Source of the DNA: Candolleomyces eurysporus
Lineage: Eukaryota; Basidiomycota; Agaricomycetes; Agaricales; Psathyrellaceae
DNA: 49,894 nt
Assembly (NCBI GenBank): GCA_027579435.1
Contig: JANBPK010000030.1
Span: 1-49,894, forward strand
Reading direction: 5' to 3'
Shown: positions 33,943 through 46,681 of the stretch, piece after piece
How the letters are laid out: the number at the start of each line of letters is the position of its first letter
Position numbering within the stretch: position 1 is the first letter of the stretch
Made by a program: the position numbers and the translations under genes
The notes under the pieces: generated by a model
What the model saw: only the letters and a program-made list of their open reading frames with translations
Database searches by the model: none
Told to the model about the DNA's origin: nothing

Positions 33943-36214
33943 CTACAACGGGCTGCTTGCATCAGAGGAAATGCGAGGACTACGGTGAGGAAGGGTTGAG
34001 GCAGCACGACGAGATCCTTGAGGACTATTGGAACGCTTTGCTGCAGGTTGATCATTGGGGTAATCATCTGAAGCCCTCTTCGAAGGATTATTGTTGTGGG
34101 GGAGATCTTCCGACGGAGCGATCAAGCGTTCGAAGCCTCGCAAAGGCGAGGGACAAGGAGAAGAAATGTCGATATCCCAGGACATCTTCCAGGATTCTGG
34201 AGGCTGGTCCAGCATATCAATTGCCTCATCAAAAAGCTGGAGAACATGGGTATAGTGCTGAATGACACCGGTTACAAAAACCTTGGCTTTGTCCTCCCTG
34301 GAATCAAGATCCCGTCGGTTGAGCCTCAACTTTGTCTTCACGAGGGGATAGAGAAAGGTTTGGTAATCCAGGAGGAGATTGACGCATGGGATTGGCCAAC
34401 GCTTCTCGACAGGAACGGGGGGCGATGTCCACGAAAGGAAATCCGCTTTGAGACCGGCCACCCAAACAGGATCTTGATGGTCCCAACTTTGAAGCGTGCT
34501 GGAGAAAGAGTGAAATCTGCCTTGGGGGTCATATGCCAACAATATATGAGCAAAGACATAGAAGAAAGATTCCAGATCGTCCAAATGGTCACGGGGGAGT
34601 GGATTCCCATACTCGCTACTTGATAGGACGGCGACCGATTGAAAATGACGGGTACCCTTGAAAGATTTGAGAAACACAGCGCATCCAAAAAAAACGTAAC
34701 ATGACTCACTATTAGCCAATTTTCAGGTTCGAAGGATCGCTCCGAGTCATAATGGATGGCCATATCAAAATCAATAAGGACCCCACGGTAACCTGGGTCA
34801 GCTCCAGGTTTCCCTAACAGGATGTTATAAATAGATATATCTCGGTGTAACGTCCCTTTTTTATACAGTTCCATGTGGCCTAAGTAATGTTGGTTATTGA
34901 GTGAGATCGATGAAATCATTGAGTTGGATGCACTTACCAGCAATCGCATCACGCAGAGCACATAACAATTGCATTGCTGAAGTGAAATTCTTCAACGACT
35001 TTCCATAGGCCCTCATCACGATTCGTGTTTCAACGCGGTTATAGAAGCTTGGAGGCGAAACGTCACGGAAACCGCGCAGGTTCTTAGTCTCGTCGCGATT
35101 GTGCTCGCATGAAACCATCTGAACAACGCCGGGGATGTTAGCTGCATCTTGAAGGTATATGTACTCCGAAAGCCGCTCCTCCGATTTCCATGAGTCCTTG
35201 ACAACAAGTTCTTCGCCCGAAACAGGGTCGCGCACGGTCCAGCAAATCGTGGCACGGCCACGAAGGTTTCCGTTGAAGAAGAAGGGATCGACCTTTAGGA
35301 GTGGATAAACAACTTCAATCCCATCGATTCCGCGAGTTGTCAGGGTACCACCAATCTTTTTCCCATTTTCAATCGTCCACTGAATACTGGAGTCAAGGCC
35401 AATATCTGATTCATTCAGAGAGCTGAGGCCGAGAATCAGGCGAACAAAGGTATGAGGGTCGTCGTGGAAGTTGATGTACGGAGTGTACTGAACACCACTG
35501 CGGTCGAAATGGAAAAGACGGAGGTGTTCCGCGGAAAGGACCAGTAATCGAACGAATCGTCGATTGGGCTGCTGAATGAATATTTGTCTATCTCAAAATC
35601 GTAAATAAATCGTAGTGAATGGACGTTTGTAGAACTTACCTAGCATAGATTGCAACTTGCGTCAGCTGTTCGGATACCGGCATCGCATTGCGCTGTGGTT
35701 GTATGTCAATGCATGCAGTCACGTTTGAGAAACCCGTATGGAGTAGCTTCTCTCCCGGTTTAGATTTGGGGAGTTGAAAAGAAGGCCCTTCAGCCTTGAT
35801 CACGAAGCCGGGGCGTGACGAATGGGTTGTGGGACCGGGTTCGCAGTGAGGGAGGTCGGTCTCATGGGTATCAATTATCATCCGTGCACCGTGTGCGGCT
35901 GGCTCATTCCAGAAATGCTTGAGAATGGAAGAGAAAACGTTCAGAAAAGGTGTATAGAAGTCATTGTTGAGAAGTTTGGTGTAGCTCCGCGGCAGCTTCC
36001 ATCGACGTTGCGACAGGCTGTAAGAGCGCGACTTTCTCAAGAAGTCGCTAATAGCCGATTCAGAAGCGAGGTGATGATAGAGCGAGCGAGGATAGGCGTC
36101 ATTTTCGAGACTGATAACTTCCCCGAGTTCCGGAATGACCAGGTTCTTCTGCTCATCAAAGCTGCGGTCAATCGATGCAGGTCGGGCTGTCTTGCCAGAA
36201 GACCTTGTGCGCAT
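33943..36214 (-). CDS. FunK1 fungal protein kinase, copy 3
   Basis: Four exons, all in phase without repair: 35640-36214, 34938-35587, 34710-34879, 33943-34656, giving 702 aa. Beta-3 Lys in VVKDSW (about 321), HRDISIYNILLG (about 420) and LIDFDMAIHY (about 447) are present, followed by the FunK1 C-lobe (GTRHFQSVAVLSSSEYG, PLPRDHLDDLESFFYV). The tail has KRASDDYPNDQPAAKR. An upstream element TTCAAACTCCGTC sits at 36399-36411. The gene is head-to-head with copy 4; 533 bp separate the two ATGs. Exon 2 is exactly 650 nt, as in copies 1, 2 and 6. Expected to be an active kinase. Confidence 0.92.
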
Positions 36215-36747
36215 GATCTTGAGATACGTTAGCTTTTCATTCGTCAAAAGAGCACGGATAACTTACAAAAGGTAGTAGATGGAGGTAGTGAATATGATCA
36301 ATGATTTTCAAGAAGATGGCCCAGTGGTGGCAAGAACAAGATGAGTGGCCGTTTGCGTCCAATCAAAAGGTCTGTCAACCCATGTGACCGTGTTCGGTTT
36401 CAAACTCCGTCAGCTTTGAGGGTCCCGATTTGGGTTACAATGTCTGTCTCTCCCTTGCCGGCGAGCATCTATATGGTGTGTAGAAGTAGAGAGATTGCAG
36501 GATTCGGGCAGAACATTCAATGATAAAGATAGTGAGACTCACAGGACCACATTTTCTTCGCAAAGATATTGACCAGATGTCGAACTGGTCCTTGACTCAA
36601 GAGCTTCAGGATTGTGATCCAAATCGAGTATTGCAGATGTACGGTCACGGGAAGCAATATCATGGCCTCAATAGGGGTGAACAAGTAGCCATGGGTATTT
36701 AAGCCACACTGAGCGATTGAGTGCTCTCTTACTGCCACTTGACTGTC
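36215..36747. promoter_or_regulatory. Divergent intergenic region between FunK1 copies 3 and 4
   Basis: Carries the minus-strand element TTCAAACTCCGTC (36399-36411), about 185 bp before copy 3, and a TATTTAAG box at 36696-36703, about 50 bp before the copy 4 ATG. No gene inside. It probably drives both genes. Confidence 0.45.
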
Positions 36748-39337
36748 ATGTCTGATCCCCCGGGTCGTACTCCCTGCATCGCAGCCTCCGCAGACTATAG
36801 AAGAGACCTGTTTGTGTCCGCTGACCTTACTGGAGGTCCCCCAAGAACACCCACTCAGAGTTCCTTCCTCGAACGTTGCCCTCTCCGCCGCGCGGATTCA
36901 GAGACAATCATTGCGAATGCAAGAACATTTGCGAGGAGACAGTGGGTTTCCACCCCCCTCGCACCCTCGCTTCTGCGTAGCTCCTTCGACCCGGACATCA
37001 AGGAAAGGAAAGAACACCTTGAGGAAGAGCTTGCCTTCTCAATTATTGGACTTCCAAAAGGGAGCTCCTTTGCCTTCTCTCTCTACCAGCATCTCGCCTC
37101 TGATGAGGAAATCGATAAATTCCTGAAGAAAACAAATGTCTATAACTCGAGAAAAAAGATTTGGAGGCTTCCAAGGAGCAGTGAAAGTCTGCAGGAGGAT
37201 AAAATGTATAAACCGCTTGTCAAGCTCCTCAATGCAATTTTGGAGTGGTTTTGGAAGAAGGAGATTGCACTCGGTCTTCGCAAGGTCCTCGACACTCACT
37301 CTACAGTCTTGCCACACAAGGAAGCCGTCGAAACTATCCATACCTCTCGTCCGGACTGCTCTGTCAAAGCTGAAGGTCCCTCATTCCAGCTTCCACATAA
37401 ACAGACTCCCGGAGATATTGGCTACTCGAACATGGCCTCGTTCTTTGAAGTCAAGGTTGAAAACAAGCGTGTAGGATTTATGAAGGAGCTACTTCAAATC
37501 GCCGCATATGTCAGGTATGCTAAGTTTCTCTCCCACCTAATCTGGGGGTTATACTAAAGACCTATCCAGACAAATATTTATCCAGCAGCCCAATCGAATA
37601 TTTGTTCGGGCTCTCCTGGTCACCGAGCAGCGCTTCACTCTTTTCCACTTTGATCGCAGCGGTATTCAGCACACTGAAGAGTTTGACCTCCACAGCGAGA
37701 AGACCAGACATGTCTTTGTTCGCCTTGTCCTTGGTCTCTGCTCTCTCCATGAGTCCGACCTCGGAATTGATACGAGCATTCAGTGGGATATCGAGGGAGG
37801 AAGGAAAGTTAGGGGAACCCTCAAGACCCGCAGCAAGAACAAGGAAGAAGTGATCTACGACCTTGCCGCAATTGAGCCCACCTGGCAATCGTTTGACATT
37901 CGTGGTTCATGCACGACATATTGGAGCGTAGTTGACCCTCAGAGCGGTGAGAAACTACTTGTCAAGGACTCCTGGAGGTCTGAAGAGAGAATTTCGGAGA
38001 GAACGTACCTCGAGAAGGCAAAAGACTTACCAGGGGTCGTGCAGATGATTTCTTATGAAGAGAATCGTGCTGAGACAAAGAATTTCCGCGGGATCGACAA
38101 CTCTTCCGAGGTTCCTGTCGGCTTTTATAGCCGCATCTCGATACGCATTGTTATGAAGAGCGAAGGAAAATTAATCAAAGATTTTACATCACCCGTAGAG
38201 CTCGTATGCGCTCTTAGAGATGCTATAGCAGGTCAGTCATTAAAACTTTGAACAGTCAGAATGGATTCCCTGAGCCTGACGCCTTTGACCGATTCTAGGC
38301 CACCAGCTTTTGTACGAGAAAGAGATCGTGCACCGCGATATCTCGATGCACAACATAATGCTTGGGGAATCAGGGGCAGAGCCTGGCAACCGTGGCATGA
38401 TCGCAGGTCTTGATATGGCCATTTTCACATATTCAGACCGATTTATCCCAACCACAAACGAGAATGGAAGGACAGTGAGTACTCTGACTATGCTTTCTCA
38501 TTTCGTCTTTGTGCTAATATAATATATCCCCTATGTTGCCCTTAGGGTGATCGCACATACTGGTCCATTGCAGCTCTGATGAGAGGCGATACTGACCGCA
38601 TTACTTATGATGGGCCCCACGACCATCTGGACGATCTTGAAGCGTTTGTGTATGTCCTCATACATTGCACACATGGGTATAGCCCCCAAGGCGAGCAGCT
38701 GACTCTGCCAAGACAACTCCAAAAATGGGCCTTGGACACAGCCTGGGCTGCAGGACCAGCAAAAGCACACTTCCTCGGAGACGATTTGTCGAGACAGGTT
38801 GAAAAGCTCTGGCCCAAATCCTGCCTAAATCTTCTTCGAAGTCTTATGACTTTTTTCACGGGTGTCAGCAAGTACAAAAGGAACCTTGCAAGGCTACCAA
38901 ATGGAATCCGGGAGGAAAATGTGGAGAAATTAATGATGGATATCGACAAGCATTACGATGCCGTTCTTCGGTTTTTCGACCAGGCAATTGAAGATCTCGA
39001 CAAGGAAGCTAACGGAGTGCCTCATGAGCAGACTCCTACGTCCTGGGACCCCGGATCCTTCACTTGGGTGCCCTCTAGCCCTAACCCATTTTTCAAGCCT
39101 CCATCGGGTCCACCTCGCAGCCATGGTATATCTCGCCTCATTGATCTTCAGGACGACCGAGTTCCCCGGAAGCGTGCTTTGGAGGAGTATCCGGATGACC
39201 AGCCAGAAGCCAAGCGTGGCCACGATAGTCAGCCAAAGACCCCACGTCGCCCCCGTCCGAAAGCTCGTACCTCTGCTCAAGTACAAGGCGCCGTACCCTC
39301 CCCTCTGTCCAAGGTTTTCAGCGGGGAGCAAGACTAG
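36748..39337 (+). CDS. FunK1-family protein, copy 4 (DFD metal-binding Asp lost)
   Basis: Four exons in phase: 36748-37514, 37570-38231, 38299-38474, 38546-39337, giving 798 aa. The N-terminus is about 70 residues longer than in the minus-strand genes. Beta-3 Lys (LLVKDSWRSEER) and HRDISMHNIMLG are kept, but the DFD position reads AGLDMA, so the first Asp, which binds Mg-ATP in this motif, is Gly. The activation-segment region is also divergent (FTYSDRFIPTTNENG). Exon 4 shows the usual C-lobe (DHLDDLEAFVYVLIH) and the tail motif PRKRALEEYPDDQPEAKR. It belongs to a plus-strand subfamily together with the gene at 47282 and the relic at 42738. Possible pseudokinase partner of copy 3 (inference). 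The start is the first ATG after the TATTTAAG box. Confidence 0.88.
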
Positions 39338-40360
39338 TAATATCTCGCGTACATACCCTATTGGTCCACCATCCTTGTCCGGGTTGGATAGATTTTCAAG
39401 ATACGTTCTAGCGATCTAATGTCATGTACTTGCTTGATGTAGGCTTGGATATAGTTGTGTTTAACTCATGTGTCTTCAATAGTAGTTGAAAAAAGCTCGG
39501 GTAATGAGTGGTGCTACGCTCCTTTGAAGGGAGCCCAGCGGCTAGGAATCTCAAGTTACTACGTGATTGATACGATTATTTGTACGGGGCTGGAGAAAGC
39601 AAGTTATACATAAGTACAAAAACGGATCTCGACCGTCTCGTTCCACGTTCATAAAAACCGATTCTTGCTAGACAAATATACTCAGGGGCAATCATCGACT
39701 ACTTACCCTGAACCAAGAGATCCTTATAGGGATCATCAGAAGAGAATGCGCAGATCGAAGCACCTCTCGCACGCCTGTCCCTCAAAATATCCACTATGAG
39801 TTGGTCCACGCATATCTTGGCCATAGCAACTGCTACGTCCGCCTTTCTATTCTCATAGAGAAATTCAACCCCACCGCNGGGGGCGTCACCGCAGGGAGGG
39901 CAACACTCTCACTTCCCGTCTTCCACTGCCGACAATCGATGAATGCCAAATCCTCGACAGACAACTCAAAAGCAGGTATGCAAAAGACAAAGAACGATGG
40001 ATCAAAAGGTTGTGACTCGAACACTGATATGAGCCTCGCCTTATTTCTCTCATCCCGCGGAATCAAACAGGCGGTCCTTCAACCAATACGTAGCACGTCA
40101 GCTATGTCGTATCGGGTCCCTGAGCACGGGGAGCTAGACCCCCCACAACCACAGGAAAAACGGATGTTGACGACGAAGCGGATACAGGAAGCAGTGGGGT
40201 GATGGATAGAAATAGCCTTCGAGAGTGCAAGCCGGCCTGTGGATGAGACAACCGTGAAGCCACTGAAATTGGTCAAGAGTCTATTGAAAATAAAATCTAT
40301 AGGAAAAATACACGCGATAAAGACAAAAAGAGTTCGAGAACATCAGAGTAAAAAAGAAAG
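39338..40360. other. 3' flank of FunK1 copy 4; no supported gene
   Basis: 39340-39520 is repeated in the flank of the relic at 43060-43260 (ACTCATGTGTCTTCAATAGT versus ACTCATGTGTCGTCAGCAGT). 39770-39900 resembles 27490-27640. The 133-codon plus frame at 39801-40202 spans an n and shows no domain. Confidence 0.45.
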
Positions 40361-42566
40361 CTACGAGGAGCTGGGTGCGACAGGAGAAATGCGTTGACGA
40401 CGAGGAAAGGGAGAGACGGCACTGCGAGAGCTTTCGGAACGCTTCGCTGCAGGCTGGTCATGGGGGTATTCGTCTGAAGGCCTCTTCAAACGATTATCAC
40501 TATGATAAAGGGTTGCCGACGTAGCAACAAAGCGTGCATAACTAGTCAAGGGAGAGGGACAGTTTAGCATGTCAATTGCCTCATCAAAAAGCCGGAGAAC
40601 ATGGGTATAGTGCTGAACGACGTCGGTGGCAAAAATCTTAGCCTTTTCCTTCCTGACGTCGTGATCTCGCTGGTTGAGGTCTAACTTTTTCTGGACGAGG
40701 GGGTGGAGAAAAGCTTGGTAAGCCAGAAAGAGATTGATGCATGGGATTGGCCAACGCTTCTCGACAGTAACGGGCGGTGAGGTCCACGAAAGAAGCGCTT
40801 CTTTGCGACCTGCCACTAATAGAGGGTCTTGATGGTCCCAACCCTCCAGCCTGATAGAAAGCGAGTGAAAGACGCCTTGGGGGTCGTACGCCAAGAAGAT
40901 ATGGGCAAGAACATAGAAGAATGATTCTAAGTCGTCTAAATGGTCACGGGGAAGAGGGTCGCCATACTCGCTGCTCGATAGGACAGCCACTGACTGAAAG
41001 TGACGGGTACCCTTGATGTTTTTAAGAAACACAGCGCGTCCAAAAGAACAGAATACGACGTACTATTCGCCAGTTCTCAGGGTTATTTGACGTCTCCAAG
41101 CCATAATGAATAGCCATGTCGAAATCGATTAGGACCCCACGGTAACCTGGGTCAGCTCCAGTTCTCCCTAACACTATGTTGCAGATAGAGATGTCCCGGT
41201 GAAGAGTACCTTTCTCGCTATACAATTCCATGTGACCTATGCGTAAGTGATTGAGTATAGTCTAGTGAATTCTTAGAAGACAGAAGCACGTACCTGCAAT
41301 AGCATCACGCAGAGCGCACAGCAATTGCACCGCCGAAGTAAATTTATGTAAGGGCTTTCCATAGGCCTTCATAACGATGCGTGTTTCAACCCGGTTATGA
41401 AATCCTCGAGGCAGAACATCGCCGGAACCACGCAAATTCCTGGTCTCGTCGCGATCAGGCTCGCATGAAACCATCTGTACCACGCCGGGAATGCCAACAG
41501 CATCTTGAAGATATAGATGCTCTGATACAACATCCTCAGACTTCCATGAGTCCTTGACAACGAGTTCTTCGCCAGTGAAGGGATCGCGTACGCTCCAGCA
41601 AATTGTGGCGCGACCGCGCATGTCGCCGCGAAAGAAGAAGGGCGCAACTTTCGAGAGTGAATAAACGAGCTCGGCGCCGTCAGTTCTGAGGGTCCTCAAC
41701 GTGCCGCCGACCTTTCGCCCATTCTCAATTATCCATTGAATGCTCGAGTCAAGGCCGATATCGGATTCGTCTGGAGAGCTGAGGCCAAGGATCAGGCGAA
41801 CGAAGGTGTGAGGGTCGTTGTGGAAGTTGATGGGGGAGTGTACTGAACACCGCTGCGGTCGAAGTGAAATAGACGGAAGTGTTCTTCGGAGAGAATTAGC
41901 AGTCGAACAAATCGTCGGTTAGGCTGCTGAATAAATATTTGCCTATGCCAAAGTCATGAATAGAGCATAATGGCTAGATACACGGAGGACGTACCTCGCA
42001 TATATCGCCATTTGGATCAGCTGTTCAGACACGGGCGTCTCGGTTTGCTGGATCTGCAGGTCAATACGCGAAGTTACATTAGAAAATCCAATGGGTGCTG
42101 GGGTTTGTCCCGATTCGGAGTCAGGAAGTTGGAAAGATGGTCCTTCCGCCTTAATCACGAGGCTGGGGCGTGATGAATGGGTCGTGGAACCGGCTTCGCA
42201 ATGAGGGAGAGAGGTCGCATGGCTATCAATCACTAGGCGAGTACCACGTATGGTCGACTCAGTCCAAAAGTGCTTCAGGATGGACGAAAGAATGTTCAAG
42301 AATGGTGGGTGGAAGTCGTTATTCAAAAGTTTGGTGCAGTTTCGCGGTAGCTTCCATCGACGTTTCGCCAGGCTATACGAACGCGATTTTCTCAAGAAGT
42401 CATCGATGGCCGATTCAGGAGTCAGTTGGCGGTAAAGCGAGCGGGGGAATGCATCGTCCAGACTGGTAACCTCGCCGAGCTCTGGTAAAACCAGTCTCTT
42501 TTGCTCATCAAGGCTGCCGTCAATAGACGCGGATTGGGCCGTAATGCCAAAAGATCGCGTTCGCAT
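40361..42566 (-). CDS. FunK1 fungal protein kinase, copy 5 (one-base deletion in exon 2)
   Basis: Four exons: 41995-42566, 41294-41942, 41064-41236, 40361-41011. Exon 2 is 649 nt instead of the 650 nt of its paralogues. The missing base is beside a run of five G (TTGATGGGGGAGTG at about 41828-41841 versus TTGATAGGGGGAGTG), which throws the frame off after GVQYTPP. With one base restored the protein would be about 681 aa. VVKDSW, HRDISICNIVLG and LIDFDMAIHY are intact, as are the C-lobe and the tail motif KRPSDEYPHDQPAAKR. A homopolymer error is likely in this assembly, but a real early mutation cannot be excluded. The upstream element TTTGAACTCCGCC is at 42657-42669. Confidence 0.83.
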
Positions 42567-42737
42567 ACTCCAAAGGAGGGTCAACGAGGATGGTTCAGTG
42601 GAAGAGCAAAAACTCGGCGGACCGACCAAACACGAATTATGTCAGCCCTTGCGACGTTTGAACTCCGCCGCGGCCAGTAGTGCTTGTTTTGGGTCTCAAT
42701 GCTATTGCCGCCGAAGGCATGAAGTACAGCTCTCGTC

Positions 42738-43265
42738 AAGATCTCAACAGGGAGCCAAACGGAGTGCCTGAGGAGCAAACTCCCATGCCCTATAGCACAT
42801 CTGAATCAAATTCTTTCTCTGGAGTGCCATCCAACTTTTACGGCATCCCGTCGGAACCTCGCAACCCATGTACCGTATGTCGCTTTATCGATCTTCAAGG
42901 TAACCAAGTCCCTCGGAGGCGTGATTTAGAAGGAGGTCCAGGTGAGCAGCGGGAAGCCAAGCTTGGGCATGATAATACGAAGACCCCGTCTTGCCCTCGT
43001 CCAAAAGCTTGTACCTCTACTAAAGGACAAGGCGCTCCCCTTTGATCCTAAGTTCTCAACGGGGAGCAAGATCATCAGTGTCGTCCAACTTCACGTACAT
43101 GCCCTTGCCCACCATTCTTGTCCGGCTTGGATACTTTTTTTTTTTTAAGTTTCGCTTTAGTGATCCAAGTCATGTAATCTCGCGCGTTGGATCTGGGCAT
43201 GAATACAGTTGTGCTTTACTCATGTGTCGTCAGCAGTAGTTGAGAGAAGCTCAATCGATGAGTGG
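42738..43265 (+). pseudogene. Relic of the plus-strand FunK1 subfamily (C-terminal tail and 3' flank)
   Basis: From GATCTCAACAGG to about 43043 the sequence matches the last part of exon 4 of copy 4: NGVPEEQTP for NGVPHEQTP, RFIDLQGNQVPRRRDLEGGP for RLIDLQDDRVPRKRALEEYP, and CPRPKACTSTKGQGA for RPRPKARTSAQVQGA. About 200 bp of shared 3' flank follow. All kinase exons are missing. It lies head-to-head with copy 5, in the position copy 4 holds relative to copy 3, so a divergent pair was present here too. Confidence 0.8.
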
Positions 43266-43729
43266 TGAGTGTCCAATACTCATGGAACGCTAGCCCTCCG
43301 ACTCAAGATCACGCACACGAGCAAGCATAGATATCTCAGGTATGGAATACGAGAGCCCCATACTAATTTTGCGTCAGCATACTTAAGGAATCATCACATT
43401 CAAGCCCCGGTTCGAGCTGAAGGACCTGCGGATGAAGTCGAAGCTTGCTCGAGAAATTTTCGGTGGTTAACTTTCTATCATTTTTCTCTTGAGAACGTCG
43501 AGATGAGCTTGTTTCATGAATCGTAGATATACAGTCGGATATAACCAGGCAGATGTCGATTGAGTGTCAAGTAGTAAAGCGTAAATATCCGTAGGGTTTC
43601 AGTGGATCTACGATACCCGATGCATGAGCACTAGTAGGCTTGGGATAGGACCTCGGCGAATGCGTTGCGCAACGGGTGCTATGAGGCTACGATCCCTACG
43701 ATTTGGAACGTCTGGCTGGGAGTTAATCA
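43266..43729. other. Intergenic between FunK1 relics; no gene seen
   Basis: No domain-bearing frame or structured RNA noticed. The 85-codon plus frame at 43269-43526 has no support. Confidence 0.45.
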
Positions 43730-44181
43730 TCCGAAAAATCGTCTGAAGACCTCTTCAAAGAGCTACGATGAGACTTCAGCAGGCTGAAAGCTGGCTCAGC
43801 AATGGCTGGGAATGGTTAAGCACGCTGCGAAGTCGATTCACTCAAGCCGTCGTCATCGGACAAAGAGTCGAAGAGCCGCCAATTATTGGGCCTATCTAAT
43901 GCTTCAATAGCGGTATCGAACAGTTGCAGGATGTGTGGTGTTGGTTGGCGTTGGCGGCGTGGACCTTGTCCCTGCGTTCTCTGGCAGCCTACGGGAGTTG
44001 AGAGAGCTCTACTTTGTTTCGCATGAGGGGGCTGATAAATGTATTGCAAGCCATGATGAGATCGATACAAGGACTGGCAAGACTCTGAGGCGCCCTGGAG
44101 TTGGATGACCTGTGTATGCAGTCCCAGGGAGTCGTTGGCTAAGTGTGCGAATACTTGGTTCCCAATCCTTTTCTGTTCCAT
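43730..44181 (-). pseudogene. FunK1 relic (C-terminal lobe and tail)
   Basis: HILQLFDTAIEALDRPNNWR followed by SLSDDDGLSES matches copy 6 (HYTHVLKLFDTAIEGLDRPDTWR, then DTSDEDDN). QVFAHLANDSLGLHTQVIQLQ aligns with the start of the same exon. The middle is shifted out of frame, and the kinase exons and N-terminus are absent. It resembles copy 6 more than other copies, so it probably arose by local duplication of that gene. Confidence 0.7.
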
Positions 44182-44393
44182 AACGTTCTACTTCAAGTTA
44201 CGGTCCCGGTTTGATTCACGCGACATGCATCAAACCATTTAACACTGAATACTCCAAGGAGATGGGGTACTGTGTAGTAAAAGGGTAATAATTTACATTG
44301 GAGGAGTGTTTGTTTTTCAATGTAGAGGAATTTAGCATACACAACACGGCGTACATATACATGTGAAAACGAGCCGTGAGCATGAAGTTGAGG

Positions 44394-46681
44394 CTATGTG
44401 GGTCTTAGCGTACGACCTATACGACTGCGTTGGGAAGCTGCGGCAACGGAGCTGTGACTACTAGAGGAATAGGAACGCTTGGCCGGGGGTTGATCATCTG
44501 GATACTCATCTGAGGACCTCTTCCGGGAGCTAGAATCAGTTTCTCGAGCGCTCCACGCTGGTGCTTCGAAGATCACCACTGTTGGGGGCGAATCTGACCT
44601 ATCTGAGCGGCCGTCATTGTCATCCTCGTCAGATGTATCATCGACAACCCGCCAAGTATCGGGTCTATCCAGTCCTTCGATTGCTGTGTCGAAAAGTTTC
44701 AAAACGTGTGTGTAGTGCTGAATGGAATTGGCGGCGAAGACTTCTTCCCGGCCGTTTCTGACGGCAGGTGTGAGCTGGTTGAGTATCATCTTATCCTGCA
44801 CGAGGGGTTGGATGAAGCCCGTGTAAGAGATGATGAGATCGACACAAGGACTTGGCCAACGCTTCGAAACTTTGGGTGGGACGTATAGTCTTGTGAGATA
44901 GGCCTCCTTGAGAATACCGACCCTGCAGCAATCGTTCTCGTACTCCTCCCATTCTAGAAGCGTTTCGTCCACAGCGTGGGCGGCGCCATTAGAGTCATAC
45001 CCAAACATGATGTGGACGAGGACATAGAGGAAGGCCTCCAAATCATCCAGATGGTCGTGAGGAAGGGGATGGGGTACTTTGCCACTGTAAAGTACAGGAA
45101 CTGACTGGTACGGACGAGTACCCTATGAAGAATAGATGAGAATTTTCAAGAGANGGGGGGAAAGAATGCGGAGCTTACCATTCGCCTATCCGCAGGCTTT
45201 TTCAAGTGGCGCAGAGTGGATATATCGAAGTCAATGAGAACGCCGCGATACCCCGGTTCAGCTCCAGGCATTCCCAACAGCACATTTTGAAGAGACACGT
45301 CTCGGTGAATTATTCCTTTCTTGAACAGTTCCATATGTCCTATTTGACACGAATAGTTAATTATTTCATCGATAGTATATCAGGATGCAAAGTCACTTAC
45401 CAGCGATAGCATCGCGAAGCGCGCAAAAAAGCTGTTTAGCAGACGTGTATTTCCTGATTGACTTCCCATACCCCTTCATCACAATTCGTGTTTCAATTCG
45501 GTTTCGGAAGCCTGTTGGCAAAACATCGCCAAGTCCGCGCAGGGATTTGGTGTAGCACCGATCTGGCTCGCAAGTAACCATCTGAGCGACACCAGGGATG
45601 CCAACAGCGTCCTGTAGGAATATGTGTTCGGAGAGCCGGTCTTCTGACCTCCAAGAATCTTTGACAATAAGCTCTTCGTCGGTGATTGGATCGCGGACAC
45701 GCCAGCAAATTGTGGAGCGACCCCGTATGTTACCATCGAAGAAAAACGGTTGAATTGCGGCCAGCCGGTAGATGATGTCCTCATTATTAGAGGCACGAAC
45801 TTTGACCGTCCCACCGACTTTTCGTCCATTCTCGGTAGTCCACTGGATGCTTGCGTCGAGACCAATATCGAACTCATCAAGCGAGCTGAGGCCAAGAACA
45901 AGTCGTACAAAGGTGTGGGGGTTGTCGTGGAAGTCAAGCAATGGTGTATATTGAGCCCCGCTGCGATCGAAGTGGAAGAGGCGAACATGCTGTTCAGTAA
46001 GGACAAGGACGCGAACAAACCGTCGGTTTGGCTGGTGTATGAATATTTGCCTACACATACAGAGCTATCAGCAACTGCTCTATCTCGAAGCCCTGAAAAG
46101 GCTTACCTGGCATAGATCGTGGCCCGGACCAGCTGGTCAGAAATCGGCAACTCATTACCGCCCACATAGATATCGATGCAGGCAGCAACGTTGCAGTAAC
46201 CAACTTTAGGTTGCTTCTCTCCGGGTATTGCGCACGGAAGCTGGAAAGACGGACCTTCAGCCTTGATCACAAAGCTCGGGTGCGAGTAGTGAACCACCGA
46301 ATTCGCCTCACGATGCCGGAGGTCAATCGCGTGCGTGTCGATCACCTCGCGCGTCCTTTCAGCAGTAGAGTCCCTCAAAAAATGCCTCAAGATTGAGGAG
46401 AGGACGTTGAGAAATGGGGTATGAAAATCTTTGTTGAGTAGCTTAGAACAACTTCGTGGGAGCTTCCAACGGCGCTGCACCAAGCTGTAGAAACGCGACT
46501 TCTTGAGGAAAGTGTTGATAGCCGATTCAGGCGCAACATGGTGATAGAGTGAGCGGATACAAATGTCATCGTCGAGACCAACTGCCTCTGCAAGCTCTGA
46601 CAAGACAAGGCTCTTCTTTTCGTCGAAAGTTGGGTCGAGCGATATGGTCGTGCCTTTCTTGTCAGAAGATCGAGTGCGCAT
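44394..46681 (-). CDS. FunK1 fungal protein kinase, copy 6
   Basis: Four exons in phase: 46107-46681, 45401-46050, 45179-45339, 44394-45122; 704 aa. The n at 45154 lies in intron 3. LIVKDSWRSEDR gives the beta-3 Lys, HRDVSLQNVLLG the catalytic loop and LIDFDIS the metal-binding Asp, so the protein should be an active kinase. It is more diverged than copies 1-5. Its tail has an acidic DDTSDEDDNDGRSDRSD stretch before the conserved RKRSSDEYPDDQPPAKR motif. An upstream element TTGAAACTCCGAC sits at 46864-46876. It is head-to-head with the truncated gene at 47282; the ATGs are 600 bp apart. Confidence 0.9.

Noticed and set aside
39801..40202. 133-codon plus-strand frame
   Set aside because: Crosses an n, no domain, and the related sequence at 27.5 kb does not keep the frame.
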